A stretch of 62,781 bases of DNA from an uncultured Rhodospirillales bacterium (GTDB lineage: Bacteria; Pseudomonadota; Alphaproteobacteria; Azospirillales; Azospirillaceae). The stretch lies in contig CAIYNU010000090.1 in the NCBI GenBank assembly GCA_903927615.1, positions 1 to 62,781 on the forward strand. The letters run 5' to 3'. Position 1 is the first letter of the stretch, and every line of letters starts with the position of its first letter. The translations under genes and the position numbers were made by a program. Positions 18,749-28,587 of the stretch are shown here, one piece after another. The notes under the pieces were generated by a model. It had not been told where the DNA came from, did no database searches, and was given only the letters and a program-made list of their open reading frames with translations.

Positions 18749-19442
18749 GCTGGGGCTGGTCTTCGCCTTGGGGGTCGCGCAAGACATAGCCGCGGCCCCA
18801 AACCGTCTCGATGTAATTCTCGCCGCTGGACGCCGTCGCCAGCTTCTTGCGCAGCTTGCACACAAAGACATCGATGATCTTCAGTTCCGGCTCATCCATC
18901 CCGCCATAAAGATGATTCAAAAACATTTCTTTGGTCAGGGTGGTCCCCTTGCGCAACGACAGAAGTTCCAGGATACCGTATTCTTTGCCGGTCAGGTGCA
19001 AGGGATAATTGTCGATCTCGACGGTTCTTGTGTCCAGATTAACCGCCAGCCGGCCGGTTCGAATGACGCTGTCCGAATGGCCTTTGCTGCGCCGGACGAT
19101 GGCCTGTATCCGCGCCACCAGTTCGCGCTTGTCGAACGGCTTGGTCAGATAATCGTCGGCACCGACGCCAAGCCCCTTGATCTTGTGGTCAAGCTCGGTC
19201 AGGCCCGAGAGAATCAAAATCGGTGTCGTCACCCGCGCCGCCCGCAGGCGCCGCAACACCTCGTAGCCGTCGATGTCGGGCAACATTAAATCCAGGATAA
19301 TGATGTCGTAATCATACAGCTTGCCGATCTCCAGACCGTCCTCTCCCAGATCGGTGGAGTCGACGATGTAGCCGTCCGATTGCAGCATCAACTGAATGCT
19401 CTTGGCGACGGAAGAGTCGTCTTCGACGAGCAAGACCCTCAT
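18729..19442 (-). CDS. ctrA: Cell cycle response regulator CtrA
   Basis: The 237-residue OmpR-family regulator is recognisable as CtrA: N-terminus MRVLLVEDD, phospho-acceptor Asp51, and a nearly invariant DNA-binding domain including [20 protein letters not shown] and [10 protein letters not shown]. In alphaproteobacteria CtrA controls cell cycle and/or motility genes through TTAA-N7-TTAA boxes. The ATG at 19442 matches family starts; the frame upstream is the repeat-containing leader. It is divergent from fliI-fliJ. The C-terminus is slightly longer than usual and overlaps the next gene. Confidence 0.95.
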   Translation of the reverse strand: MRVLLVEDDSSVAKSIQLMLQSDGYIVDSTDLGEDGLEIGKLYDYDIIILDLMLPDIDGYEVLRRLRAARVTTPILILSGLTELDHKIKGLGVGADDYLTKPFDKRELVARIQAIVRRSKGHSDSVIRTGRLAVNLDTRTVEIDNYPLHLTGKEYGILELLSLRKGTTLTKEMFLNHLYGGMDEPELKIIDVFVCKLRKKLATASSGENYIETVWGRGYVLRDPQGEDQPQRAQAAG

Positions 19443-19751
19443 GGCGACATCCCGATGTTGGCCGCGCGACGATCGCGGCCAGATGTTGGCCGCTCGATGG
19501 TCGCGGCCAGATGTTAGCAGTTCGACATTGGCGGCCTCGGCTCGCCGGCCCGTGGAGGGCCACGCCATCCCACCACCGGACCTGCTCCCCACCCCCGCGC
19601 CATTAACGATAAATTCCACGCCCCCCCAAAATCAAGGAAACTTCACCTCCCGTTAAACAGTTTCTCGGACCATCAATGATCAGACCGTCCGAAATGGCGG
19701 GACCGTCCGGCTTTGCCCCCCTTCGGTTCCCTTTGGACGCGGCTCCCCTTG
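19443..19751. promoter_or_regulatory. Divergent ctrA/fliI control region
   Basis: This ~310-base region lies between ctrA and fliI. It holds the 28-bp repeats at 19454-19536 on the ctrA side, and a TTAA-N7-TTCC sequence at 19603-19617 that matches one half of the CtrA box and two bases of the other. Autoregulation of ctrA and control of fliI from here are plausible but inferred. Confidence 0.4.
19454..19536. repeat. 28-bp tandem repeat in the ctrA leader
   Basis: Two near-identical 28-bp units (19454-19481 and 19482-19509) are followed by a decayed third (19510-19536). The junctions create inverted repeats such as GCGGCCA-GATGT-TGGCCGC at 19475-19493. They begin 12 bases upstream of the ctrA start codon, so they lie in its leader or promoter. 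Confidence 0.7.
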
Positions 19752-21098
19752 GTGAGGCCCCCCTTGTCGCTTGCCCTCGAACAATTCGTGAGACAGGTTG
19801 GCCGGATGCCGGACAACCGCCGCTTCGGCCGCGTGACCGGCGTCCAGGGCCTGCTGGTGGAAGTTGCCGGCATCGAGAAGCTGCTGTCGGTGGGCGGGCG
19901 CTGCACCGTCCTGGCCCGCGGCGGGCGACGGGTTCCGTGCGAAGCCGTGGGATTCCGCCAGGGACGCGCCTTGCTGATGCCGCTGGGAACCCTCGAGGGC
20001 GTGGGACTCGGGTGCGAGGCCGAACTGTCGGAAGACCTGGCTTCGGTGTTCCCGTCCCAACACTGGCTGGGCCGGGTGGTCAACGCGCTGGGCGATCCGG
20101 TGGACGGCGGCGGCCCGCTGCTGGCCGGGTCGGTGCCGGTGCCGGTGCGCAACGCCCCACCCCCCGCCCACACCCGCCAGCGAGTGGGCAAGAAGATCGA
20201 GTTGGGCGTGCGCGCCATCAACACCTTCCTGACCTGTTGCCGGGGCCAGCGCATGGGCATTTTTGCCGGCTCGGGGGTCGGCAAATCATCGCTGATGTCG
20301 ATGCTGGCGCGCTTTTCGTCGCCCGAGGTCGCGGTCATCGGCCTGGTCGGCGAACGCGGGCGCGAGGTGCAGGAATTCATCGAAGATGATCTGGGCGCCG
20401 AGGGCCTGGCCAAAAGCGTGGTGGTGGTGGCCACCTCGGACGAGCCGCCGCTGATGCGCCGCCAGGCCGCCTATATGACGCTGGCGGTGGCCGAATATTT
20501 CCGCGACCAGGGCCGGGACGTGCTGTGCATGATCGACAGCATCACCCGCTTCGCCATGGCCCAGCGCGAAATCGGCCTCTCGGCCGGCGAGCCGCCGACC
20601 ACCAAGGGCTATCCGCCCACGGTGTTTGCCGAACTGCCCCGCCTGTTGGAGCGGGCCGGCCCGGGACCGGTCGGGTCCGGGACCGTGACCGGCCTGTTCA
20701 CGGTGCTGGTGGAGGGTGACGACCATAACGAGCCGATCTCCGACGCCGTGCGGGGCATTCTGGATGGTCATATCGTCCTGGAACGCACCATCGGCGAGCG
20801 GGGCCGCTATCCCGCCATCAATATCCTGCGCAGCGTCTCCCGGACCATGCCCGGCTGCAATTCGCCACAGGAAAACGAGCTGGTCGCCCATGCCCGCCGC
20901 CTGCTCGCGGCCTACGACAACATGGCCGAAATGATCCGGCTCGGCGCCTACCGGCGCGGCAGCGACGCCACCGTCGATGAGGCGATCCACTACCAGCCGG
21001 CGCTCGAAGCCTTCCTCAAGCAGGGCAAGAAGGAGCGTTCCAGTCTGGCTGACGGCTATGCCGAGCTGGCCAAGGTGCTCGGACGGCCGGCGCCATGA
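19752..21098 (+). CDS. fliI: Flagellar export ATPase FliI
   Basis: The ~448-residue protein is the hexameric ATPase of the flagellar type III export apparatus. It shows an F1-beta-like N-terminal barrel ([17 protein letters not shown]), Walker [19 protein letters not shown], and Walker B ([12 protein letters not shown]). The start is uncertain: GTG 19752, TTG 19764 (preceded by GTGAGG) and TTG 19713 are in frame, while ATG 19806 would truncate conserved sequence. It overlaps fliJ by 4 bases and is divergent from ctrA. Confidence 0.9.
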   Translation: MRPPLSLALEQFVRQVGRMPDNRRFGRVTGVQGLLVEVAGIEKLLSVGGRCTVLARGGRRVPCEAVGFRQGRALLMPLGTLEGVGLGCEAELSEDLASVFPSQHWLGRVVNALGDPVDGGGPLLAGSVPVPVRNAPPPAHTRQRVGKKIELGVRAINTFLTCCRGQRMGIFAGSGVGKSSLMSMLARFSSPEVAVIGLVGERGREVQEFIEDDLGAEGLAKSVVVVATSDEPPLMRRQAAYMTLAVAEYFRDQGRDVLCMIDSITRFAMAQREIGLSAGEPPTTKGYPPTVFAELPRLLERAGPGPVGSGTVTGLFTVLVEGDDHNEPISDAVRGILDGHIVLERTIGERGRYPAINILRSVSRTMPGCNSPQENELVAHARRLLAAYDNMAEMIRLGAYRRGSDATVDEAIHYQPALEAFLKQGKKERSSLADGYAELAKVLGRPAP

Positions 21099-21535
21099 GC
21101 AACCTGCGCGGGTTGATCCGACTATACCGTTGGCGAACCGATGAAAAACAGCGGGTCCTGGCCGAATTGCACAACCAGGAAGACCGGTTGCGCGCCGACG
21201 CGGCCCGGTTGGAGGACGAGATCAAGGCCGAACAGGACGCCGCCCGGGGCAATTTCGAGATTTCGTTCGGTTACGCCAACTTCGCCCGGGCCGCCTTGGG
21301 GCGCCGCGCCCAAATCGCCCAAGCCATCACCCAGATTCAAAGCCAGATCGCCACCGCCACCGAGGCCCTCGCCGAGGCGTTTCAGGAGGTCAAGCGGTAC
21401 GAATTGGCTCAGGACGAGCGGGAACGCCAGGACAAGCAAAAGCAGCGGCATAAAGAGAACGAAATGCTCGACGAAACCGCCGCCATCGGGTTCCGTCGAC
21501 GTCAGCGCGACGACGCGGAAAACACCGGCGGGTGA
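21095..21535 (+). CDS. fliJ: Flagellar export protein FliJ
   Basis: The 146-residue protein is almost entirely charged heptad-like helix, as expected for the FliJ coiled-coil stalk that docks into the FliI hexamer and contacts FlhA. It starts in an ATGA overlap with fliI. Sequence identity alone would be weak, but size, coiled coil and position make the assignment strong. Confidence 0.88.
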   Translation: MSNLRGLIRLYRWRTDEKQRVLAELHNQEDRLRADAARLEDEIKAEQDAARGNFEISFGYANFARAALGRRAQIAQAITQIQSQIATATEALAEAFQEVKRYELAQDERERQDKQKQRHKENEMLDETAAIGFRRRQRDDAENTGG

Positions 21536-21548
21536 TCGCCCGCCGGTG
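21523..21548 (+). terminator. Hairpin at the fliJ/acs convergence
   Basis: A perfect 10-bp stem (arms 21523-21532 and 21539-21548, six-base loop) includes the fliJ stop codon. No T-tract follows on either strand, so it may act as an attenuating or stabilising structure rather than a classic terminator. Confidence 0.4.
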
Positions 21549-21613
21549 CCCCCCCCTAACCTGTCCGGCTAACCAAACAGGCGGACAGGCCCGTCTTTAC
21601 CGCCCGCCGGGCC

Positions 21614-23557
21614 TCAGGCCCGGTTCATGCGGTTGCTGACCAGATCGCTGACGACGGTGGGATCCGCCAACGTCGTGGTATCGCCCAAGGCGTCATGCTC
21701 GTTGGCGGCGATCTTGCGCAGAATCCGGCGCATGATTTTGCCGGATCGGGTCTTGGGCAAACCCGGAGCCCACTGGATCAGATCGGGCGACGCGATCGGC
21801 CCGATCTGGTGACGAACCCACGCCACCAATTCCTTGCGCAGTTCTTCGGATGTTTCCTCACCGGCATTCAGGGTGACATAGGCGTAAATGCCCTGCCCCT
21901 TAATGTCGTGAGGATAGCCGACCACCGCCGCTTCCGAGACCTTCGGATGGGCGACCAGGGCGCTTTCCACTTCGGCGGTGCCCATGCGGTGACCGGAGAC
22001 ATTGATCACGTCGTCGACCCGGCCGGTAATCCAATAATAACCGTCCGCATCACGCCGACAACCGTCGCCGGTGAAGTACTTGCCGGGGAAGGTTGAGAAA
22101 TAGGTCAGGGCAAACCGGCCATGGTCACCGTAAACCGTGCGCATAATGCCCGGCCAGGCGTCGGTCAGGCACAGATTGCCTTCGCAGGCCCCTTGCAGCG
22201 GCACGCCGTCATTATCCACCACCATGGGCTGAACGCCGAAGAACGGGCGCGTCGCCGAACCCGGCTTCAGACCGTTGGCACCGGCCAAGGGCGTGATCAG
22301 AATCCCGCCGGTCTCGGTCTGCCACCAAGTGTCGACGATCGGGCAGCGGCCATCGCCGACCACGTTGTAATACCACAACCACGCTTCAGGGTTGATCGGT
22401 TCGCCCACCGAGCCCAGCAACCGCAGGCTCTGACGGCTGGTCTTCTTCACCGGCCCCTCGCCTTCCCGCATCAGCGCCCGGATCGCGGTCGGTGCCGTGT
22501 AGAAGATGTTGACCTGATGCTTGTCCACCACCTGCCAAAAGCGCGAGAAATCCGGATAATTCGGAATGCCTTCGAACATCAGGGTGGTGGCGCCGTTCGA
22601 GAGCGGCCCGTAAACGATGTAGCTGTGGCCGGTGACCCAGCCGACATCGGCCGTACACCAATACACTTCACCGTCCTTGTAGTCGAACACATACTGGTGC
22701 GTGATCGAGGCATACACCAGATAGCCACCGGTGGTGTGCAGCACCCCTTTCGGCTTGCCGGTCGAGCCCGACGTGTACAGAATGAACAGCGGGTCTTCGG
22801 CGTCCATCACTTCGGGCGGGGATTCCGCCGGAACCTTCTCGGTCTCTTCGTGGTACCATAGGTCGCGCCCGGCCACCCAATTGATCTTGCCGCCGGTCCG
22901 CCGGTAAACCAGGACATGACGCACGTCCGGGCAAGATTCCAGCGCCTTGTCAACATTGGCTTTCAACGGCACCTTGCGCCCGCCGCGCAGACCTTCGTCC
23001 GAGGTGATGACAAAGTCGCTGTTGCAGTCGAGGATCCGATCCTTGATGCTATCCGGCGAAAAGCCACCGAACACCACCGAGTGTACCGCCCCGATGCGCG
23101 CGCAGGCCAGAATCGAAAAGGCCGCCTCGGGAATCATCGGCATATAGATCGTAACGCGATCACCCTTCTTCACGCCCTTGGCGCGCAGCACATTGGCCAA
23201 CCGGCAGACCTCTTCGTAGGCCTGCCGATAGGTCACATGCCGACTCTCGCCCGGATCGTCGCCTTCCCAGATGATCGCGGTCTGATCACCCCGGGTTGCC
23301 AGGTGGCGATCAAGACAGTTCGCGCTGGCATTCAGCGTGCCGTCCTCATACCATTTAATGTTGATATCACCGGTGAAATCGACCGCCCTGACCTTGGTAT
23401 ACGGTTTGATCCAGTCGATCCGCTTGCCCTGCTCGCCCCAAAACGCTTCGGAATTGTTGACGGACTCATCGTACATCCGTTGGTACTTGTCGTTGTCGAT
23501 CCAAGCCGACTGTGCGAACTCGGCGCGAACCGGGAAAAAAGTGTTATCGGTCGACAT
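21614..23557 (-). CDS. acs: Acetyl-CoA synthetase
   Basis: The 647-residue AMP-forming enzyme activates acetate to acetyl-CoA via acetyl-AMP. It has the P-loop-like [19 protein letters not shown], the [11 protein letters not shown] motif, [10 protein letters not shown] and the C-terminal catalytic Lys in [11 protein letters not shown], which in relatives is regulated by reversible acetylation. Length matches the family. The ATG at 23557 fits the family start; an AGGGGGA precedes it at long spacing. It converges on fliJ and has about 290 bases upstream without another gene. Confidence 0.95.
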   Translation of the reverse strand: MSTDNTFFPVRAEFAQSAWIDNDKYQRMYDESVNNSEAFWGEQGKRIDWIKPYTKVRAVDFTGDINIKWYEDGTLNASANCLDRHLATRGDQTAIIWEGDDPGESRHVTYRQAYEEVCRLANVLRAKGVKKGDRVTIYMPMIPEAAFSILACARIGAVHSVVFGGFSPDSIKDRILDCNSDFVITSDEGLRGGRKVPLKANVDKALESCPDVRHVLVYRRTGGKINWVAGRDLWYHEETEKVPAESPPEVMDAEDPLFILYTSGSTGKPKGVLHTTGGYLVYASITHQYVFDYKDGEVYWCTADVGWVTGHSYIVYGPLSNGATTLMFEGIPNYPDFSRFWQVVDKHQVNIFYTAPTAIRALMREGEGPVKKTSRQSLRLLGSVGEPINPEAWLWYYNVVGDGRCPIVDTWWQTETGGILITPLAGANGLKPGSATRPFFGVQPMVVDNDGVPLQGACEGNLCLTDAWPGIMRTVYGDHGRFALTYFSTFPGKYFTGDGCRRDADGYYWITGRVDDVINVSGHRMGTAEVESALVAHPKVSEAAVVGYPHDIKGQGIYAYVTLNAGEETSEELRKELVAWVRHQIGPIASPDLIQWAPGLPKTRSGKIMRRILRKIAANEHDALGDTTTLADPTVVSDLVSNRMNRA

Positions 23558-23846
23558 TGGACAGCGTTTCCCCCTACGAAGGTTTATCATTCAAAACTTT
23601 GGCCCACGGAGAGCCGTTCGTTGGCGCTCCTGGATGGCGGCGCCATTATCCACAGTTGCCGCCAAGGTTACAAGACGTCTGCGAGGACTGCCGTCGACTC
23701 AAATGGATAGGGAATTTACTGTTGCTCAGTCAAGAACGCTGTTCGCAACTGCAATATTACATCGCCGCCAACCGACCCGATTTCGCCCAAAATGCCGATA
23801 TTCTGTGGCCTTAGCATCATGCTGCATCGCCACCAAAGCGGTGTCG

Positions 23847-24263
23847 TCACCCGGGAATTCCGCCCAGCCGGCACAGATGTCGCCATTCGGGATCTGTCAC
23901 CGGACACACCGACAGCCGCGATTGCCGGACCAAAGCCATGCCCGACACCTGGGGATCGGCCTTGATTTGCTTCAGCGTGACCGGGTGGGCCAGCGGCCGC
24001 AGCGGCCGCAGGTCCACCATGCCAAATCGAGCCGTCGAATCGCTGGGGTCTGGATAGTACTCACGCACCACTTCGACCACGCCCACCACCTCCAACCCGA
24101 TATTGGAATGGTAGAAAAAACCGTAGTCCCCGAGTCGCATCGCCTTTAAATTGCTGGCAGCCTGGTGATTGCGCACGCCATCCCAGTGCGTATGACCATC
24201 GGCGACCAACCGCTCCCAGGAGTACTTGGACGGTTCGGACTTGAACAGCCAATAGGCCACCAT
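23847..24263 (-). CDS. EVE domain-containing protein
   Basis: The 138-residue protein begins YWLFKSEPSKYSWERL and contains WDGVRNHQAASNL and GDYGFFYHSN, diagnostic of the EVE (PUA-like) fold that binds modified bases. Family members are read as readers of modified nucleotides in RNA or DNA. The ATG at 24263 has GAGGA upstream. It follows a YciI gene by 7 bases, a common alphaproteobacterial pairing, though the usual tsaD-gpsA partners are absent upstream. Confidence 0.85.
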   Translation of the reverse strand: MVAYWLFKSEPSKYSWERLVADGHTHWDGVRNHQAASNLKAMRLGDYGFFYHSNIGLEVVGVVEVVREYYPDPSDSTARFGMVDLRPLRPLAHPVTLKQIKADPQVSGMALVRQSRLSVCPVTDPEWRHLCRLGGIPG

Positions 24264-24270
24264 GGTGTCC

Positions 24271-24555
24271 TCACGATTTGGGAAACACCCGCCGCCAGGG
24301 GCGAATCGTCACAGTCGCGAACAGGCCCGCGGCGGCATAGGGATCGCCGGCGGCAAAAGCCTCCGCTTCGCCCCGGTCGGCGCAGTCGAGAATGATCAGA
24401 CTGCCGATCATGGCCTGGCCGTCGTCCGACAGCAGCGGACCCGCCGCCACCAGGCGTTCCCCCTGGCGTTCCAGATAGGCGACATGGGCCGGGCGATGGG
24501 CCTGACGCACGGCTTGGCTGTCGGGCTGGTCGAGGTTATACAGGCAAAAAAGCAT
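24271..24555 (-). CDS. YciI family protein
   Basis: The 94-residue protein matches the YCII fold (FCLYNLDQPDSQAVRQAHRPAH, GPLL, GSLIILD, DPYAAAGLF). Conserved His and Asp residues suggest enzymatic activity in the dimeric alpha-beta barrel, but no general function is known. It is 7 bases upstream of the EVE gene in the same operon and downstream of tyrS on the same strand. Confidence 0.85.
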   Translation of the reverse strand: MLFCLYNLDQPDSQAVRQAHRPAHVAYLERQGERLVAAGPLLSDDGQAMIGSLIILDCADRGEAEAFAAGDPYAAAGLFATVTIRPWRRVFPKS

Positions 24556-24623
24556 GGTGCGCCTCTGGGGTTATGCGTGGCGATCGCTGGTCCCGGCGAT
24601 CCACAAAAGGGTTCAAGACCCGG

Positions 24624-25928
24624 TCAGACCACCCGGATCAGGGCGTGACGTTTGCGCCCCGCCGAGAGCTTGAGAGTCGCGCCGGACGCGGCGTGGGCCA
24701 GGGCGGCGTCATCGGCCACCACGGCATCGTCCAGGCGGGCGCCGCCGCCCTTGATCAGGCGCCTGGCCTCGCCCTTGGACGCCGCCAGGCCGGTGACCAC
24801 CAGCAACTCGACCACCGTCACGCCGTCGGCCAAACGCGCCGCCGGCAGGTCCACGGTGGGCAGCCCGTCGGCGGCGGCGCCGTCTTCGAAGGTCCGGCGG
24901 GCGGTTTCGGCGGCCTCCAGGGCGGCGGCTTCGCCGTGACACAACCGGGTCGCCTCGAACGCCAGAACCTTCTTGGCCTGATTGACCTCGGCACCGGGCA
25001 ACCGTTCCAACCGCGCGATCTCGTCCAGCGGCAGTTCGGTGAACAAGCGCAGGAACCGGCCGACATCGGCGTCCTCGGTGTTGCGCCAATATTGCCAATA
25101 GTCATACGGGCTGACCCGATCGGCATTCAGCCACACCGCGCCCGCCGCGGTTTTGCCCATCTTGGCGCCCGACGCCGTGGTGATCAGCGGCGTGGTCAGG
25201 CCGAACAACGCCGTCTGGTCGATCCGGCGTCCCAATTCGATCCCATTGACGATGTTGCCCCATTGGTCGGAGCCCCCCATCTGCAACCGGCAACCCCGAC
25301 GGCGGAACAGCTCCAGAAAGTCGTAACCCTGGAGAATCATATAATTAAATTCCAGGAACGTCAGCGGCTGCTCGCGTTCCAGTCGCATTTTGACCGATTC
25401 AAAGCCCAACATGCGATTGATGGTGAAGTGGCGGCCAATGTCCCGCAAGAAAGGAATGTAGGCCAACTGGTCCAGCCAGTCGGCGTTGTTGACCATCACG
25501 GCCCCGGTCGGACCGTCGCCGAAATCCAGAAACCGGGTGAACACCTGCCGGATGCCGGCCATGTTGGCGGCGATCTGGTCGTCGGTCAGCAACTGGCGGG
25601 ATTCGTCCTTGCCCGACGGGTCGCCGACCTTGGTGGTCCCGCCGCCCATCAGCACGATCGGCTTGTGGCCGGTGCGTTGGAGCCAGCGCAGCATCATGAT
25701 CGGCACCAGACTGCCCACATGCAGGCTGCTGGCGGTGCAGTCGAACCCGATATAGGCCGTCACCGGGCCGGCCACGGCCAGGGCGTCCAGGGCCGCCGCG
25801 TCGGTGCATTGGTCGATGAAGCCGCGGGTGTCGAGGGTCGCCAGGAAGTCAGAACGATACCGGGCCGTGTGAGACGGGTCCGGGCGATGCTGGTCCGTGT
25901 GAGACTGGGCCGTGTGAGACTGGGTCAT
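24624..25928 (-). CDS. tyrS: Tyrosyl-tRNA synthetase
   Basis: The 434-residue class I synthetase charges tRNA-Tyr. It has the HIGH-equivalent HVGS ([14 protein letters not shown]), the tyrosine-binding FDC and [10 protein letters not shown] motifs, the KMSKS-equivalent KMGKT, and a C-terminal S4 RNA-binding domain (residues ~370-434). The N-terminus carries an unusual ~24-residue extension with three SHT units encoded by a short DNA repeat before the normal start region ([15 protein letters not shown]). anmK is divergent next to it. Confidence 0.95.
   Translation of the reverse strand: MTQSHTAQSHTDQHRPDPSHTARYRSDFLATLDTRGFIDQCTDAAALDALAVAGPVTAYIGFDCTASSLHVGSLVPIMMLRWLQRTGHKPIVLMGGGTTKVGDPSGKDESRQLLTDDQIAANMAGIRQVFTRFLDFGDGPTGAVMVNNADWLDQLAYIPFLRDIGRHFTINRMLGFESVKMRLEREQPLTFLEFNYMILQGYDFLELFRRRGCRLQMGGSDQWGNIVNGIELGRRIDQTALFGLTTPLITTASGAKMGKTAAGAVWLNADRVSPYDYWQYWRNTEDADVGRFLRLFTELPLDEIARLERLPGAEVNQAKKVLAFEATRLCHGEAAALEAAETARRTFEDGAAADGLPTVDLPAARLADGVTVVELLVVTGLAASKGEARRLIKGGGARLDDAVVADDAALAHAASGATLKLSAGRKRHALIRVV
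25868..25928 (-). repeat. Short direct repeats encoding SHT units at the tyrS start
   Basis: Three copies of a TCTCACACGG core lie in the first codons of tyrS, two of them as a longer CAGTCTCACACGG unit in tandem 15 bases apart. They produce the [10 protein letters not shown] stretch and look like slippage-generated sequence at the gene start. Confidence 0.6.
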
Positions 25929-26063
25929 GCGATCCGCCGACTGCGGGAAAAATCAGGGTGGGGTTGGTTAGCACGTTCGCCCGACCGGGACAATTGGGGT
26001 AGAGTGGCGGCGGATCCGAGGGGCGGCCGTCGCGCGCCGGGCTATGGAGGGAACACCGCGGTC

Positions 26064-27149
26064 ATGACCATGCACACCACCATCGGCCTGATGAGCGGCA
26101 CCTCCCTGGACGGCATCGACGCGGCGGTGATCCGCACCGACGGCCGCGATCGGGTCGAAGCCGGGGCCTTTCTGACCGTCCCCTATGACGACGGCCTGCG
26201 GGAGCGGTTGCGGGCCTGCCTGGGCGGCGGGTCCCCGGAATCCGTCGCGACGGTAGCGCGTGACCTGACCGATGCCCACGCCGGGGCGGTGTCGGCGCTG
26301 ATGGCCACAGCCAGACTCGATCCGGCCGACGTGGACCTGATCGGTTTTCACGGACACACCCTGCTGCACGCGCCCGAACGGCGCCGAACCTGGCAAATCG
26401 GCGACGGCGCCCGTCTTGCCGCCCTGACCGGGATTGCGGTGGTCGATGATTTCCGCAGCGCCGACGTGGCCGCCGGTGGCCAGGGCGCCCCGCTGGTGCC
26501 GCTGTATCACCGGGCGCTCGCGGCCAGGCTGGCCCGACCGCTGGCCATCCTCAATGTCGGTGGCGTCGGCAACGTCACATGGTTAGGCGCCGACGACGCG
26601 GTGATCGCCTTCGATACCGGCCCCGGCAACGCCCTGATCGACGATTGGCTACGGAGTCACACCGGCCGGCGTTACGACGACGGCGGCGCCCTGGCCGGGC
26701 GGGGCCGGATCGATACCGCCGCCCTCGCGGCTTTGCTGGACCACCCCTATTTCGCCCGCCCGGCGCCCAAGTCCCTGGACCGGGACGCCTTCGATCCCAG
26801 CCCGGTCGCGGCCCTGACGCCCGAGGACGGCGCCGCCACCCTGACCGCGTTCACCGTAGCCACCGTGGCCGCCGCCCGGTCTTTGCTGCCGGCCCCGCCC
26901 CGGCGCTGGCTGGTGACCGGCGGCGGCCGGCTCAATCACACGCTGATGGCCGGTCTGGCCCGGGCCCTGGGCGTACCGGTGGACCCGGTGGACCGCCTCG
27001 GCTGGTCCGGCGACGCCCTCGAGGCCCAGGCCTTCGGCTATCTGGCCGTGCGCAGCCGCCTGGGCCTGCCCCTCAGCCTGCCCACCACCACCGGCGCACC
27101 GCACGCGATGTGCGGGGGGCGGTTTCATGGGATCACGGTCGCCTCCTAA
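26064..27149 (+). CDS. anmK: Anhydro-N-acetylmuramic acid kinase
   Basis: AnmK phosphorylates and opens 1,6-anhydro-MurNAc released during peptidoglycan recycling. The 361-residue protein has the family start GLMSGTSLDGIDAAV, GFHGHTLLHAP, DFRSADVAAGGQGAPLVP, NVGGVGNVTWLG, FDTGPGNALIDDW and TGGGRLNH. The ATG at 26064 is preceded by GGAGG at longer than usual spacing; ATG 26070 is an alternative. The reading frame stays open far upstream, antisense to tyrS, which is a shadow. Confidence 0.93.
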   Translation: MTMHTTIGLMSGTSLDGIDAAVIRTDGRDRVEAGAFLTVPYDDGLRERLRACLGGGSPESVATVARDLTDAHAGAVSALMATARLDPADVDLIGFHGHTLLHAPERRRTWQIGDGARLAALTGIAVVDDFRSADVAAGGQGAPLVPLYHRALAARLARPLAILNVGGVGNVTWLGADDAVIAFDTGPGNALIDDWLRSHTGRRYDDGGALAGRGRIDTAALAALLDHPYFARPAPKSLDRDAFDPSPVAALTPEDGAATLTAFTVATVAAARSLLPAPPRRWLVTGGGRLNHTLMAGLARALGVPVDPVDRLGWSGDALEAQAFGYLAVRSRLGLPLSLPTTTGAPHAMCGGRFHGITVAS

Positions 27150-27164
27150 TCTCCGGCGGGGCCT

Positions 27165-28559
27165 TCACCCCAACACCTCCAGCACCTCCCGCACCCCGTC
27201 CCGGATCGCGACCGAACGCCAGCACAAAAGCTGGGTCCGGGGGTCCCGGCGAATCAGGTTGTGCCACCAGAGGCCTCGCACCACCGGGTCCGCGATGATC
27301 AGGGCGAAGGAGCCGAGTTCGTCCTGTCGGGTGAACCCATGGAGCCGGTTCCAGGCGATCCGGTCCCCGATCAAGTCCCGGACGGCGCGAATCAACAGGG
27401 GATGCGCCCGCAGGAACGCCGAGAGCGCCTGCTCGTCGCCGTTGACATACATCAGATCGGTGGCCAGCAGCGGGTGGCCGCCGGCCAGGGCCATGGCCCG
27501 GGCCTGGCGGATCGGGTCGACCACGGGAAGGCCGGTCATCTCGTCGGCTTCCGGATCGGGCCACATCACCTCGGCGGCGCCGTGAAAAATCGAGAGGGCG
27601 CCGTTGCTATAGGACAGATCGTGCAACCGCTCGCCGCCCAGCAGCACCACCTGGAACTGGCCGTGTTGGGCGCCGAGCGCCCGCACGATGCCGGCCAATT
27701 GTTCACGGGCCTCCCGACCGATATTCTCGAAACCGAAGACCAGCCACAGCCACGGCCCCGGCATCGCCCGAAGCGCGGCATCCACCGCCGCCTGGAACGC
27801 CGCCCCCGAGCCCGATTCGACGTCCAACCCGGCGTCCCGGGACAACGCCCGGAACAGCGCCCGATCGTCCAACCCGGCGTCCCGGGACGACGGCCGGAAC
27901 AGCGCCTGATCGTCCCGCTCGCCACCGGCCACCGGCAGGTTGAGGATACGGATGCGGCCGGCGGCAAAACGCTGCTGGGCTTCCTTGGCAAGCATCCCGG
28001 CGATCCGGGCCTGGTCCTGACCTTCACGTCCCAGCACCAGCATCACCCGATTCGCCCGCACCCTCTGGAAGACTTCGCGCGCCATGGCCTGCCCCCCGGG
28101 CAGCGGCGGCGCGGAGTCTTCCGGCAGATCCGGCGTCGGATCCGATCCCGGGGCCTCGCCCCGCAAACCCGCCAGCAACCGGGCAAAAGCCTGACGGTAG
28201 TCGACCGGCGGCCGGAAATCGACCCACTGGATGGATTCCAAAAACGGAAAGGCCGCGTCCAGGGTACCGAACACCACCGGCACAATCCGGATGTTGCGGG
28301 CCAGCAGCGTCCGATATTCCCGGCCGACCCAGCCGGAATGATAGGACTCCGGACTCATCACCAACACCGCGGTCCTGGAATCCGTCAACGCCCGATGCAA
28401 GTCCTCCACCCAGTCGTTGCCGGGCACCAGTTCCCAGATGTCGAAAAACACCCGCAGTCCCGCCTGCCTCAGGTTACGCGCCAACACCTCCACCCACGGC
28501 TTTTGCGCGCCCGAGTGGCTGAGGAAAACATCATAACGATAGCTTAGGTCGTCAGACAT
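27165..28559 (-). CDS. TIR domain protein with degenerate NTPase-like region
   Basis: The 464-residue protein has an N-terminal TIR domain (residues ~7-135): YDVFLSHSG, the BB-loop FDIWELVPGNDW, and SGWVGREY, in which Glu81 aligns with the catalytic Glu of NAD-cleaving TIRs. A Pro-rich linker (~138-155) leads to a region that looks like a decayed P-loop ATPase: VMLVLGREGQDQARI where Walker A would be, WLWLVFGFENIG where Walker B would be, and a GGHPLL segment typical of STAND/AAA sensor regions. It contains a 15-residue tandem duplication (216-245). It follows a histidine kinase gene by 28 bases on the same strand. Confidence 0.75.
   Translation of the reverse strand: MSDDLSYRYDVFLSHSGAQKPWVEVLARNLRQAGLRVFFDIWELVPGNDWVEDLHRALTDSRTAVLVMSPESYHSGWVGREYRTLLARNIRIVPVVFGTLDAAFPFLESIQWVDFRPPVDYRQAFARLLAGLRGEAPGSDPTPDLPEDSAPPLPGGQAMAREVFQRVRANRVMLVLGREGQDQARIAGMLAKEAQQRFAAGRIRILNLPVAGGERDDQALFRPSSRDAGLDDRALFRALSRDAGLDVESGSGAAFQAAVDAALRAMPGPWLWLVFGFENIGREAREQLAGIVRALGAQHGQFQVVLLGGERLHDLSYSNGALSIFHGAAEVMWPDPEADEMTGLPVVDPIRQARAMALAGGHPLLATDLMYVNGDEQALSAFLRAHPLLIRAVRDLIGDRIAWNRLHGFTRQDELGSFALIIADPVVRGLWWHNLIRRDPRTQLLCWRSVAIRDGVREVLEVLG
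27823..27912 (-). repeat. 45-bp tandem duplication inside the TIR gene
   Basis: Units 27823-27867 and 27868-27912 differ at only a few bases and encode DDQALFRPSSRDAGL followed by DDRALFRALSRDAGL. The duplication is in frame and recent-looking, in the loop between the putative nucleotide-binding motifs. Confidence 0.8.
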
Positions 28560-28587
28560 ACGATTGTACTCACAGCAAAGGGTGCTG

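Noticed and set aside
24573-26063. Long plus-strand frame leading into anmK
   Set aside because: Antisense to tyrS; the conserved AnmK start is at 26064.
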